Positions 46,845 through 55,391 of a stretch of 64,000 bases of DNA are shown here, in pieces. A program made the translations under genes and the position numbers. How positions within the stretch are numbered: position 1 is the first letter of the stretch; each line of letters begins with the position of its first letter. This stretch comes from an uncultured Poribacteria bacterium (GTDB taxonomy: Bacteria > Poribacteria > WGA-4E > WGA-3G), in the NCBI GenBank assembly GCA_958295855.1, contig OY282383.1, positions 4,692,481 to 4,756,480 on the forward strand. Reading direction: 5' to 3'. The notes under the pieces were generated by a model. That model saw only the letters and a list, made by a program, of their open reading frames with translations. It was not told the origin of the DNA and made no database searches.

Positions 46845-49800
46845 ATGGGAGAAATTTCAGTGAAGACTGCTAATAACCATCTAATGCTTACGTGGATATG
46901 CCTCTGTTTCGTTATGCTACCGATGGCATCCGCAGCACAAGACGACACTGTCAGCAAGGCCATTGCGTACAACCTTGACATTCGGCCGATCCTGGCAGAT
47001 AACTGTTATGCCTGCCACGGGCCAGATGAAAATAGCCGACAAGCTGACCTGCGGCTTGATACGAAAGCCGGGGCCCTCGGTGATATTGAAAAGTCTGAAC
47101 CGAGCGGGTATCCGGTCATCATCCCCGGTAAACCGGAAGAGAGCGAACTCTATCTTCGCATTACCTCCAATGATGACACCTACCTCATGCCTCCCGCAGA
47201 CTTCAATAAAACGCTCACACCAGAGCAGATTGAAGCCGTTACGCAGTGGATTCGCGAAGGTGCCACGTGGGAGGAACACTGGGCGTTTACGACACCAAGC
47301 CGTCCAACACCCCCTACTGTCAAAAATGCAGACTGGGGGCGAAACCCAATCGACGCGTTCATCCTTTCACGCCTTGAAAAAGAGGGTTTGAACCCCGCGC
47401 AGGAAGCCGATAAACGCACCCTCATCCGCCGGGTCAGTTTTGATTTAACCGGCTTACCGCCGACACGCGAAGAGGTACATCAATTCCTCGCAGATGATTC
47501 ACCGGATGCTTATGAAAAACTAATTGATGCCTTCATGGCGAAGCCCGAATACGGCGAACACATGGCACGCTTCTGGCTGGATGTCGCGCGGTATGGAGAT
47601 ACGCATGGACTGCATTTAGATAACTATCGTGAAATGTGGCCCTACAGAGATTGGGTTCTTGAGGCATTTAATAAAAATATGCCCTTCGACCAGTTTACGA
47701 CTGAGCAGCTGGCAGGGGACTTGTTGCCCGAACCCACGCTTGAACAGCAGATTGCCACCGGTTTTAACCGATGCCACGTCACAACCAGTGAGGGCGGCTC
47801 TATTGACGAAGAGTACTATGTCCAATATGCCATCGACCGCGCCAACACTACCTCCACCGTGTGGATGGGCTTAACCGTTGGCTGTGCACAATGCCACGAT
47901 CACAAATACGATCCGATTTCGCAGAAAGAGTTTTACCAACTCTACGCGTATTTCAACAATATCACCGAGAGAGCAATGGACGGCAACCGCAAAGATTCTC
48001 CGCCCGTTGTGAAACTGCCCACACCAGAGCAGAAGGCAGAGCTCGCAGCGTTTGATGAGCAAATTGCTACGCTTGATGCCCAGACAAAAGCATCTATTCC
48101 TGAGCTCGATGCAACCCAAATTGCTTGGGAAAAGAGAATGCCGCAGTGGCACCTCCTCAAACCGATCACTGTTCACTCAAAAGGCGGCGCAACGTTGGAA
48201 GTGCTTGAGGACAACTCCATTTTAGCCAGCGGTACCAATCCGGAGCAGGAAACCTACGAGGTTATTGTCGAACTGCCCCCCGGCAAATGGAGTGCTGTTC
48301 GATTGGAAGGGCTCACGCACGAATCCTTGCCAAGAAACGGGGTTGGCAGAAGTGATAACAGCAATGTCGTTTTGACAGATTTTTCGATGCACATCGCACC
48401 CCCTGTAGGCGGCACCTCTGGGCCCGATACCGCCTCGCGTGTAGAGGACACCTCTAGTAACGATTCCGAAGAATCGGCGCAAAGGGGTATCACCCCGCAA
48501 AGCGGGGATATACCCGTCACTGAAAAAGTCCCACAAGAGGATAAAGAACTCGGGACCGGGAAGTCCCTCCTACCAGGGGAGGATGCGTGGGCACCTATCC
48601 CGGTGGTTCACGCCTGGGCTGACCGTGAGCAGGTACTCGCTCCCAACAATGTTGGTGGTGTGATTGCAAATGCGATTGATGATAAACCAGAGACCGGATG
48701 GGCACTTGACAGAAGAAGCGAAAATCGGCAAGCCATCTTTCTCGTTGCTGCACCCTTTGGAAGGGAGGGCGGCAAGTTAAAAATTCGCCTCAAGCATGAG
48801 TATGACTTACGGCGGAAGCAGTTTGGTCGATTCCGGCTGGCTGCCACAGACGCGCCGACTATCTACCCCATCGCGTCCAAAATCACGTTAGGAGCCTGGC
48901 ATGCCGCCGGGCCGTTTACGGCAGAACACGGTAATATCGCCTTCTACCACGTCTATGAACCTGAAACGCGAAACGTCAACACAAATAACACTTTTGAAGT
49001 GAACGGTAAAACTATCAAATGGGAGAGGCAGACACATTGGGTTGACGAACAGGTGCATAACGACATCGTTGGCGAAAATAGTGCCACCTACCTTTTCCGG
49101 AACATAGCGTCTATTACCCAACAGAAAGCCCTGCTGCACATCGGGAGCAACGATGCGCTAAAGGTCTGGATGAACGGCACGGAACTCCTCGCCAAAAACG
49201 TCCAACGGGATGTCGCGGCAGACCAGGAGCAAATTCAGGTGCACCTCAAGCCCGGTAACAACGCGCTACTCCTGAAAGTCGTCAACTATTCTGGCCCCTC
49301 CGGTTTCTACTTCCGCGTTGAAACCGATACCCCGATGGTGCCTGCAAACATTGTGGATATCGCAAGCATCGCCCGCGGCAAACGCGAGACGGGACAGCAA
49401 GCACAGCTCAGGGATTACTATCGGAAAAACATCACGCTTGATAAGACGGTAAATGAGAATGCGCACCGCGCCTTTTCGGATTTGAAAACGCTTTTTGCCG
49501 ACTTAGCGAAGGTGCGACAGAAGCGGAATACACTGGACGCTTCGCTAACTACCACACTTGTGATGCAGGAGCGAGCAGAACCGCGCGGTGCTTACGTTTT
49601 AGCGCGCGGCGAATATCAACACCGAGAGGAACAGGTTCATCCGCAAACCCCGGCAGTGCTTCCCGCGATGCCAGAAGATGCGCCACCGAATCGTCTCGGT
49701 TTTGCCAAGTGGTTGCTTTCACCGGAACATCCGCTTACCGCTCGTGTCGCGATTAACCGATTTTGGCAAAATGTCTTCGGCACCGGTATTGTGGAAACTG

Positions 49801-50642
49801 CAGAGGATTTCGGTACGCAAGGCAAGCCGCCCGTGCATCCAGAACTCCTCGATTGGCTCGCCACTGAATTTGTCGCCTCCGGTTGGGATGTCCAAACGAT
49901 GCTCAAGCTGATGCTTACGTCTGCGACATATCGGCAGAACTCGCGGGTTACGCCTGAAAAACTGGCACTTGATGCAGACAACGTGTTGCTCTCCCGCAGT
50001 CCAAGGTATCGGCTAGATGCCGAAACCGTGCGCGATAATGCCCTCGCTGTCAGCGGTTTATTGTACGCCCACATCGGCGGCCCGAGTGTCAAGCCACCGC
50101 AACCCGATGGGCTCTGGAAAGCGGTTGGGTTTACCGGTTCCAATACCGACACATTTGTTCAAGATACGGGACGTGATAAGGTGTATCGCCGCAGTTTCTA
50201 CACATTCTGGAAGCGCACTGCACCGCCCCCGCAGATGAATATCTTGGACGCTCCGTCACGTGAAGCCTGCACAATTCGCCGTGAACGCACGAACACGCCC
50301 ATGCAGGCGTTAATGCTGATGAACGATCCGCAGTTCTTTGAAGCAGCGCGCGCTTTCGCAGAGCGAACCATTAAGGAAGGTGGCGAGACACCGCAAGCGC
50401 GCATCGCCTACCTCTTTGAGATGGCTACTGCCCGCCTCCCGAAACCGATAGAAGAAGCATTGCTGCTGGAGACGTTCCAAGCCCACTCTCAGGAATTTGA
50501 AGCCGACCCGGAAGCAGCCAAGCAACTTATTGAGGTCGGTGAATCGGAACCTGATGAAACCTTAGATGCAATCGAAGTCGCCGCATGGACGATGATTGCG
50601 AACCTCATCCTGAATCTTGATGAAGTCCTGAACAAAGGGTAA
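46845..50642 (+). CDS. Secreted cytochrome-c-type DUF1549/DUF1553 protein
   Basis: A 1265-residue exported protein of the planctomycete type. Signal peptide at residues 10-31 (M-L-P-M-A-S-A-A), then a PSCyt1 heme domain with C54-Y-A-C57-H58, DUF1549 (IDAFILSRLEKEGLNPAQEA, then FWLDVARYGDTHGLHLDNYR and C-H-D-H) and C-terminal DUF1553 (LLSPEHPLTARVAINRFWQN, then REACTIRRERTNTPMQALML). Residues ~480-850 also form a lectin/PA14-like insert. Residues about 522-583 come from an in-frame run of palindromic repeats (48412-48595). Always paired in these lineages with a DUF1501 protein, as here; thought to act on sulfated or complex polysaccharides, but the reaction is not established. Confidence 0.88.
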   Translation: MGEISVKTANNHLMLTWICLCFVMLPMASAAQDDTVSKAIAYNLDIRPILADNCYACHGPDENSRQADLRLDTKAGALGDIEKSEPSGYPVIIPGKPEESELYLRITSNDDTYLMPPADFNKTLTPEQIEAVTQWIREGATWEEHWAFTTPSRPTPPTVKNADWGRNPIDAFILSRLEKEGLNPAQEADKRTLIRRVSFDLTGLPPTREEVHQFLADDSPDAYEKLIDAFMAKPEYGEHMARFWLDVARYGDTHGLHLDNYREMWPYRDWVLEAFNKNMPFDQFTTEQLAGDLLPEPTLEQQIATGFNRCHVTTSEGGSIDEEYYVQYAIDRANTTSTVWMGLTVGCAQCHDHKYDPISQKEFYQLYAYFNNITERAMDGNRKDSPPVVKLPTPEQKAELAAFDEQIATLDAQTKASIPELDATQIAWEKRMPQWHLLKPITVHSKGGATLEVLEDNSILASGTNPEQETYEVIVELPPGKWSAVRLEGLTHESLPRNGVGRSDNSNVVLTDFSMHIAPPVGGTSGPDTASRVEDTSSNDSEESAQRGITPQSGDIPVTEKVPQEDKELGTGKSLLPGEDAWAPIPVVHAWADREQVLAPNNVGGVIANAIDDKPETGWALDRRSENRQAIFLVAAPFGREGGKLKIRLKHEYDLRRKQFGRFRLAATDAPTIYPIASKITLGAWHAAGPFTAEHGNIAFYHVYEPETRNVNTNNTFEVNGKTIKWERQTHWVDEQVHNDIVGENSATYLFRNIASITQQKALLHIGSNDALKVWMNGTELLAKNVQRDVAADQEQIQVHLKPGNNALLLKVVNYSGPSGFYFRVETDTPMVPANIVDIASIARGKRETGQQAQLRDYYRKNITLDKTVNENAHRAFSDLKTLFADLAKVRQKRNTLDASLTTTLVMQERAEPRGAYVLARGEYQHREEQVHPQTPAVLPAMPEDAPPNRLGFAKWLLSPEHPLTARVAINRFWQNVFGTGIVETAEDFGTQGKPPVHPELLDWLATEFVASGWDVQTMLKLMLTSATYRQNSRVTPEKLALDADNVLLSRSPRYRLDAETVRDNALAVSGLLYAHIGGPSVKPPQPDGLWKAVGFTGSNTDTFVQDTGRDKVYRRSFYTFWKRTAPPPQMNILDAPSREACTIRRERTNTPMQALMLMNDPQFFEAARAFAERTIKEGGETPQARIAYLFEMATARLPKPIEEALLLETFQAHSQEFEADPEAAKQLIEVGESEPDETLDAIEVAAWTMIANLILNLDEVLNKG
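48484..48515. repeat. REP-like hairpin inside the DUF1549/1553 gene
   Basis: GGGGTATCACCCCGC-AAA-GCGGGGATATACCC forms a long stem and is in frame (about R-G-I-T-P-Q-S-G-D-I-P). Related hairpins are at 53722-53755 and 59050-59082. Smaller palindromes stand next to it, such as CGATTC-CGAA-GAATCG. Confidence 0.75.
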
Positions 50643-50944
50643 TCATCGCCGCGGCCCCTCTGTCATCTTTCAGAGAACCGCAATGCAGAGAAAAAAAGTC
50701 TTTTTTGGCGAAGCTTGCAAGTTTCCAAAACTTGCTATTCAAAAGCGCTTGACTTTTTCCTGCGAATGTTGTTATATATGTCTAGAAAATTAGACATATT
50801 CAGTTGTTCTGTAGCCTTTCTTCGGGACATTTGTATCGTCCGCAATCAAAAATGCCTATCATCCGATATTCAGACGCTATCGCGATGCCACCGCGACATC
50901 AGGCGCATCCGCGATGCAGACAACAGAAATAAGGAGGACACCCC
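50643..50944. other. 302-bp intergenic region with promoter and operator
   Basis: Holds the promoter at 50749-50777 and the inverted repeat at 50776-50799. The remaining ~145 bp up to the DUF1501 start is an untranslated leader with no ORF I can support; GCGATGC motifs repeat in it (50881, 50911). Confidence 0.6.
50749..50799 (+). promoter_or_regulatory. Promoter with overlapping operator, upstream of DUF1501
   Basis: TTGACT (50749-50754), 17-bp spacer, TTATAT (50772-50777). The perfect inverted repeat ATATGTCTA-GAAAAT-TAGACATAT (50776-50799) overlaps the -10 and start point, as expected for a repressor site. The regulator is not identifiable. Confidence 0.65.
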
Positions 50945-52423
50945 ATGGACCCAGTTAAAGAATATCTAAATCTTGAAACACGTCGCCAATTCTTTGGCAA
51001 ATGTGCGTCAGGACTCGGCGGCGCGGCACTCGCATCACTGCTACCGAACGTCGTTGTCAACGCACTCGACAGTCAAGCAAAACCGAGATTTGGAGGTTTA
51101 CCAGAACTGCCACACTTTGCACCCAAGGCGAAACGGGCTATCTACCTGTTTATGTCTGGCGCACCTTCGCAACTGGATCTGTACGACTATAAACCGAATA
51201 TGGGGGAACTGTTTGATACAGATCTCCCGGAATCTGTCCGTATGGGGCAACGCCTCACGACGATGACCTCGGGACAGGATAAGTTTCCTATCGCACCCTC
51301 TATATTTGAATTCAAGAAATATGACAACGGCGGCGATGGCGTATGGATTAGCGAGTTGTTACCACATACCGCGTCCATGGTGAAAGACCTCGCGATTATC
51401 AAGACGGTACACACCGAAGCGATTAATCACGATCCGGCTATCACCTTCTTCTGTACCGGTAATGAAAGCCCCGGCAAACCGAGCCTTGGGGCCTGGCTGA
51501 GTTATGGGCTCGGCAGTGAAAATAGAAACCTGCCCGCTTTCATTGTAATGAATGCTACATGGAGCGGCCCAAAGGGCGCGCAGGCACTCTACAATCGCCT
51601 CTGGGGTTCCGGGTTCCTCCCATCGGAACATCAAGGCGTGCTACTCCGCAGCCAAGGCGACCCGGTGCTTTTCCTCTCGAACCCGCAAGGTGTCAATGAG
51701 AAAACAAGGAAACGGATGTTAGACACCCTCGTTGAACTTAACAAGGAGCTCTACGAGGAGGTAGGCGATGCAGAAACACATGCACGCATCTCACAATACG
51801 AGATGGCATTCCGCATGCAGACAAGCGTCCCCGAACTTACGGACCTGTCGCAGGAGCCCGAACACGTGCTGGAAATGTATGGGCCCGAGGTCAAAACCCC
51901 TGGCACAGTTGCCAACTGTTGCATCCTCGCACGTCGGATGATGGAACGCGATGTTCGCCTTGTCCAAATCTTCCACCGCGGCTGGGACCAGCACGGCGAC
52001 CTGCCGAAGAACATCCGCAACCAGGCGCGCGACATCGACCAGCCCTCGACTGCGCTTGTGCAAGACCTCAAGCAACGCGGCATGCTCGACGAAACCTTAG
52101 TTGTCTGGGGCGGCGAGTTCGGCCGCACCGTTTATTGCCAAGGTAAACTCAGCCAGGATAACTATGGGCGCGACCATCATCCCAAATGCTTTACGCGCTG
52201 GATGGCGGGCGGAGGCATAAAGGGGGGTGTCGTCCATGGCGAAACCGATGACTTTAGCTACAATATCGTGCGCGACCCTGTCCATGTTCGGGACATAAAT
52301 GCTACGATTCTCCACCAACTCGGCATCGACCACGAAAGGTTAACGTTTAGGTTCCAAGGACTTGACCACAGGTTAACAGGTGTTGAGGAAAAAGCGCGTG
52401 TCGTTAATGAGATTTTGGCGTAA
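50945..52423 (+). CDS. DUF1501 secreted protein
   Basis: A 492-residue alkaline-phosphatase/sulfatase-like-fold protein of DUF1501. A Tat signal is seen at the start, T-R-R-Q-F-F-G-K (Arg 13-14) followed by a short hydrophobic stretch with Gly and Ala. Core segments are KRAIYLFMSGAPSQLDLYDY, the VWISELLPHTASMVKDLAII region, VVWGGEFGRTVYCQG and D-H-H-P-K-C-F-T-R. Partner of the DUF1549/1553 gene upstream. Confidence 0.88.
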   Translation: MDPVKEYLNLETRRQFFGKCASGLGGAALASLLPNVVVNALDSQAKPRFGGLPELPHFAPKAKRAIYLFMSGAPSQLDLYDYKPNMGELFDTDLPESVRMGQRLTTMTSGQDKFPIAPSIFEFKKYDNGGDGVWISELLPHTASMVKDLAIIKTVHTEAINHDPAITFFCTGNESPGKPSLGAWLSYGLGSENRNLPAFIVMNATWSGPKGAQALYNRLWGSGFLPSEHQGVLLRSQGDPVLFLSNPQGVNEKTRKRMLDTLVELNKELYEEVGDAETHARISQYEMAFRMQTSVPELTDLSQEPEHVLEMYGPEVKTPGTVANCCILARRMMERDVRLVQIFHRGWDQHGDLPKNIRNQARDIDQPSTALVQDLKQRGMLDETLVVWGGEFGRTVYCQGKLSQDNYGRDHHPKCFTRWMAGGGIKGGVVHGETDDFSYNIVRDPVHVRDINATILHQLGIDHERLTFRFQGLDHRLTGVEEKARVVNEILA

Positions 52424-52454
52424 GTAGTTCGCTGTGCTTCAAGACAAACGGGAT

Positions 52455-52538
52455 TCAGGTTTTCAGTGGTGGGTTGTTAGCTGTCATAAGCCTCAGAAGC
52501 CTCTTGTACTGAAAACCGAGTACCGAAAACCGACAACT
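52455..52538. repeat. 'TTGTCAGT' family palindrome, copy 4
   Basis: Directly before the gene at 52545. Contains GGTTTTCAGTGGTGGGTTGT and, on the right, ACTGAAAACCGAGTACCGAA then AACCGACAAC. A similar arrangement to 735-814. Confidence 0.65.
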
Positions 52539-52544
52539 AATACT

Positions 52545-53705
52545 ATGCAAATTTACCATAATGCTGAACAGACGCTTGATGCGAACACCTTCCTCTCCAT
52601 TTTGCGGGCCGATTATGAAGGCGTGTTTTTGACAAATTGTATAATTGAAGGAGCAGTTGTCTTTTCAGCTGGCACCGCAGCGGATGCCGGGGAACAATGC
52701 ATCGTTGATAAGGAAATCGTTTGCATCGGGTGCACGTTTAAAAACGTCATCAGATTCGACAAAACGCTCTTCCAAAAGGAGGTGTTTTTCGGGAGTTCGG
52801 TTTTCCAAGACGGTGTTCATTTCCGAGAGGTTGTGTTTCAAAATTCCTGCGACTTCGGGGAATCGGAGTTTGAAAGCACAGTTATTTTTCGCGGGGCAGT
52901 CTTTCACGACAAAGCGCACTTTTGGCAAACGCGATTTGAGAAGGTTGCCGATTTCAACGAGGCGCAATTTTGTGATAACGCGGTTTTTGGAAATGCTATG
53001 TTCCAAGATGCCGCGCATTTCAGTCGCACATTTTTCGGTAAAGCGTCAGACTTCACGGAAGCACAGTTCGCCGAAACCACAACCTTCAATCACGCCAGAT
53101 TCCTCGGAAAGCTGGATTTTACTTCCGCACGCTTTGCTATTGCGGCATCTTATAGGGACATAAGCTACACGCCAGACACGGTAGCGCAATGGCTTTACAA
53201 CAAGCGAAAACGGCAGTCTGAACAGCCAACTGAATTCTATTTGGATAGTGAAAATGTGAACGAGGTCTCAAATCCGTTTTTCAAACGTTACGTAGGGGAT
53301 CAGCAGTTCATCCGTGCTTTCAAAGCGAAGAATCCGTTTTGGGGGCAAGTTTGGAGATGGAGTTCGGATTATGGACGCAGTTTAGGACTTTGGGCCCTGT
53401 GGTCACTGCTCATCGCGCTGTCCTTCGCGCTCTTGTATATGCCTGTCCCGACATGGTTCCCAAAATGGATGCGGGAAGTGGTGCCCCAATTTCATCAGGC
53501 AACTGGGACCGAGATGGGGCACCCCTTAACGTTTTGGAAATCTTTTTACTTCAGCATTGTGACTTTTACCACGTTGGGGTTCGGAGATGTCGTCGCAGAC
53601 AATACCTCAGCCCGCATTCTCGTCACCCTTGAAGTCATCCTGGGATATATAATGCTCGGCGGGTTAATCAGCATCTTCGCCAATAAACTTGCTAGCCGGA
53701 GCTAA
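52545..53705 (+). CDS. Pentapeptide-repeat ion channel
   Basis: A 386-residue membrane protein. I start at the ATG at 52545 (M-Q-I-Y-H-N-A-E-Q), since upstream is repeat DNA. Residues ~20-210 are pentapeptide-like repeats with a recurrent Phe (F-R-G-A-V-F-H-D-K-A-H-F, repeated), then two membrane helices around a pore loop T-T-L-G-F-G-D, the potassium-channel-type selectivity filter, and I-M-L-G-G-L-I-S-I-F-A-N-K at the end. Such fusions are common in cyanobacteria and Poribacteria. The next gene is an ATPase. Confidence 0.85.
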   Translation: MQIYHNAEQTLDANTFLSILRADYEGVFLTNCIIEGAVVFSAGTAADAGEQCIVDKEIVCIGCTFKNVIRFDKTLFQKEVFFGSSVFQDGVHFREVVFQNSCDFGESEFESTVIFRGAVFHDKAHFWQTRFEKVADFNEAQFCDNAVFGNAMFQDAAHFSRTFFGKASDFTEAQFAETTTFNHARFLGKLDFTSARFAIAASYRDISYTPDTVAQWLYNKRKRQSEQPTEFYLDSENVNEVSNPFFKRYVGDQQFIRAFKAKNPFWGQVWRWSSDYGRSLGLWALWSLLIALSFALLYMPVPTWFPKWMREVVPQFHQATGTEMGHPLTFWKSFYFSIVTFTTLGFGDVVADNTSARILVTLEVILGYIMLGGLISIFANKLASRS

Positions 53706-53721
53706 AAAACAATATCGCCAG

Positions 53722-53755
53722 GTGGTATTTGCCCCTGCGAGCGGGGGTTGGTACC
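53722..53755. repeat. REP-like hairpin between channel and ATPase genes
   Basis: GGTATTTGCCCCTGC...GCGGGGGTTGGTACC folds into an imperfect stem. Same family as 48484-48515 and 59050-59082. Confidence 0.65.
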
Positions 53756-53840
53756 CTCATGCGTGATTCATTGCACTATGCACGCACAATGAAGTGCGCG
53801 ACTGCGAACCTACATCAGTTGTTCGTGCTGCGGAGATACT

Positions 53841-55253
53841 ATGCCCAAACTCGTTGTGAAAAACTTCATGAATATCCGCTGCGCTGAAATTGACATGGCT
53901 AAAAACCTTGTTGTTTTTATCGGCGAGCAAGCAGGCGGAAAAAGCACGCTCGCGAAACTGCTCTACTTTTTTCGAGAAGTTATCCGTGACATCCGGCGAT
54001 TCGTCCGGAAAGTCGATTTTCATCCCGATGATGTGCTGCCGAAACAAAACCTGTCAAACGAACCGCATCTGTCACTGGTGTTCCGCGACCAAATTGTCCG
54101 TAAATTTCGTCTGTTTTTTGGCACTCCCGCGCCCTTGGGGCATTTTGAAATCACCTACCACTATACAGAAGAAAGTTCCCTCACACTCACTTTAACGGAC
54201 GATGGAATACTCCGCGCTGAACTACCCGCTGTTATGGACGAAGTTAACGACTCTTATAAAAAATTAAAGCAAGAGTTGCTCGATTTTGCCTTCCAACCAG
54301 GGAGCGATAGCACAGAGGATACCGAAGAGTGGGGAAGCCTATCGGATAAAGGCTCCAAACGACTCTTTTTTGCGATTAAACTGGGGAGTGGCGTTAGCCG
54401 CATTGTTGATAAGTTAGCCGGTACGTATTGCGAGAGCGTTTTCATTCCAGCGGATAGGAATATCGCCGTGAACTACCCGGATGCCTTTAAAAGAATCTTT
54501 TATGGCGGTGTAAAAGGTGACATCCTCGCGCGCGACAAGGCACGCCGAACTTATCCGGCAGCGAACCTCTATGTCATGGCACGCTATCTCGAAAAAAACG
54601 AGGAACTTCTTGCTATCTTTAACGCTGCCGATTTTCGGGGGCTTTTTGCGGAGAGGGCTAAGAGTGAACCCTCGGAAGTTGATGAAGATTTGATGGAACT
54701 GCTCGTAGAAAAGATTTCTCACATCTTAACGGGCAAATATGGGCATGTCAACGAGAAAAAAGCACTCGTCAGTCAGCCAACAGGGGAGGGCGCGATTTTC
54801 TTAGAAAACGCATCCACAGGGGAGCAAATCGTCACACGGATTTTACAAGATATTTTCATAGGCATACTTTACAACGATTCCCTTTTTCGCATAATTGAAG
54901 GCCCGGAAGCATACCTATACCCGACAGCGCAGAAGCATCTCCTTGAAATCATAGCCTTGATGCTCAATGAGATTGAGAGCCAGGTTGTTATCACAACCCA
55001 TAGCCCATATCTGTTGGCAGTGCTAAAAAATCTTTTAATTGCAAAGCCCCTTTCAGAAAAAAGCCCAGAGGCTGCCGCCAAGATGGCAGCACGCATCCCG
55101 AAGGAATGTTGGTTAGATGCCGATGAAGTCGCTGTCTACCATCTTAAGGATGGCATCGCTTATTCTATTCTTGATCCAAGCACGGAACAGGTGCTACCAA
55201 ACCCGCTTGCCGAACTCTTGGAAGAACTCTCGCTCGACGCAGAGCAGCTATAA
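53841..55253 (+). CDS. AAA ATPase, OLD/ABC-like
   Basis: A 470-residue ATPase of the AAA_15/AAA_21 type. It begins MPKLVVKNFMNIRCAEIDMA, Walker A is GEQAGGKST (residues 28-36), Walker B-like segment I-I-E-G-P-E-A-Y-L-Y-P and H-loop I-T-T-H-S-P-Y-L-L. No TOPRIM nuclease domain is seen, so it is not a full OLD nuclease. Such ATPases are frequent in phage-defence pairs; here the neighbouring ion channel could be an effector, which is only inference. Confidence 0.8.
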   Translation: MPKLVVKNFMNIRCAEIDMAKNLVVFIGEQAGGKSTLAKLLYFFREVIRDIRRFVRKVDFHPDDVLPKQNLSNEPHLSLVFRDQIVRKFRLFFGTPAPLGHFEITYHYTEESSLTLTLTDDGILRAELPAVMDEVNDSYKKLKQELLDFAFQPGSDSTEDTEEWGSLSDKGSKRLFFAIKLGSGVSRIVDKLAGTYCESVFIPADRNIAVNYPDAFKRIFYGGVKGDILARDKARRTYPAANLYVMARYLEKNEELLAIFNAADFRGLFAERAKSEPSEVDEDLMELLVEKISHILTGKYGHVNEKKALVSQPTGEGAIFLENASTGEQIVTRILQDIFIGILYNDSLFRIIEGPEAYLYPTAQKHLLEIIALMLNEIESQVVITTHSPYLLAVLKNLLIAKPLSEKSPEAAAKMAARIPKECWLDADEVAVYHLKDGIAYSILDPSTEQVLPNPLAELLEELSLDAEQL

Positions 55254-55391
55254 ATGTGAGTTTTGTTGTGGATATATGTAGGAGGGGTTGAACGGGAAAA
55301 ACAGGTGGTAACAACGATGGAGAAATGAGTCGATTGGGTTGAACGAAGTGAAATCCAACACATAATTGCACTTACAACAAGGAGTCTCTTT

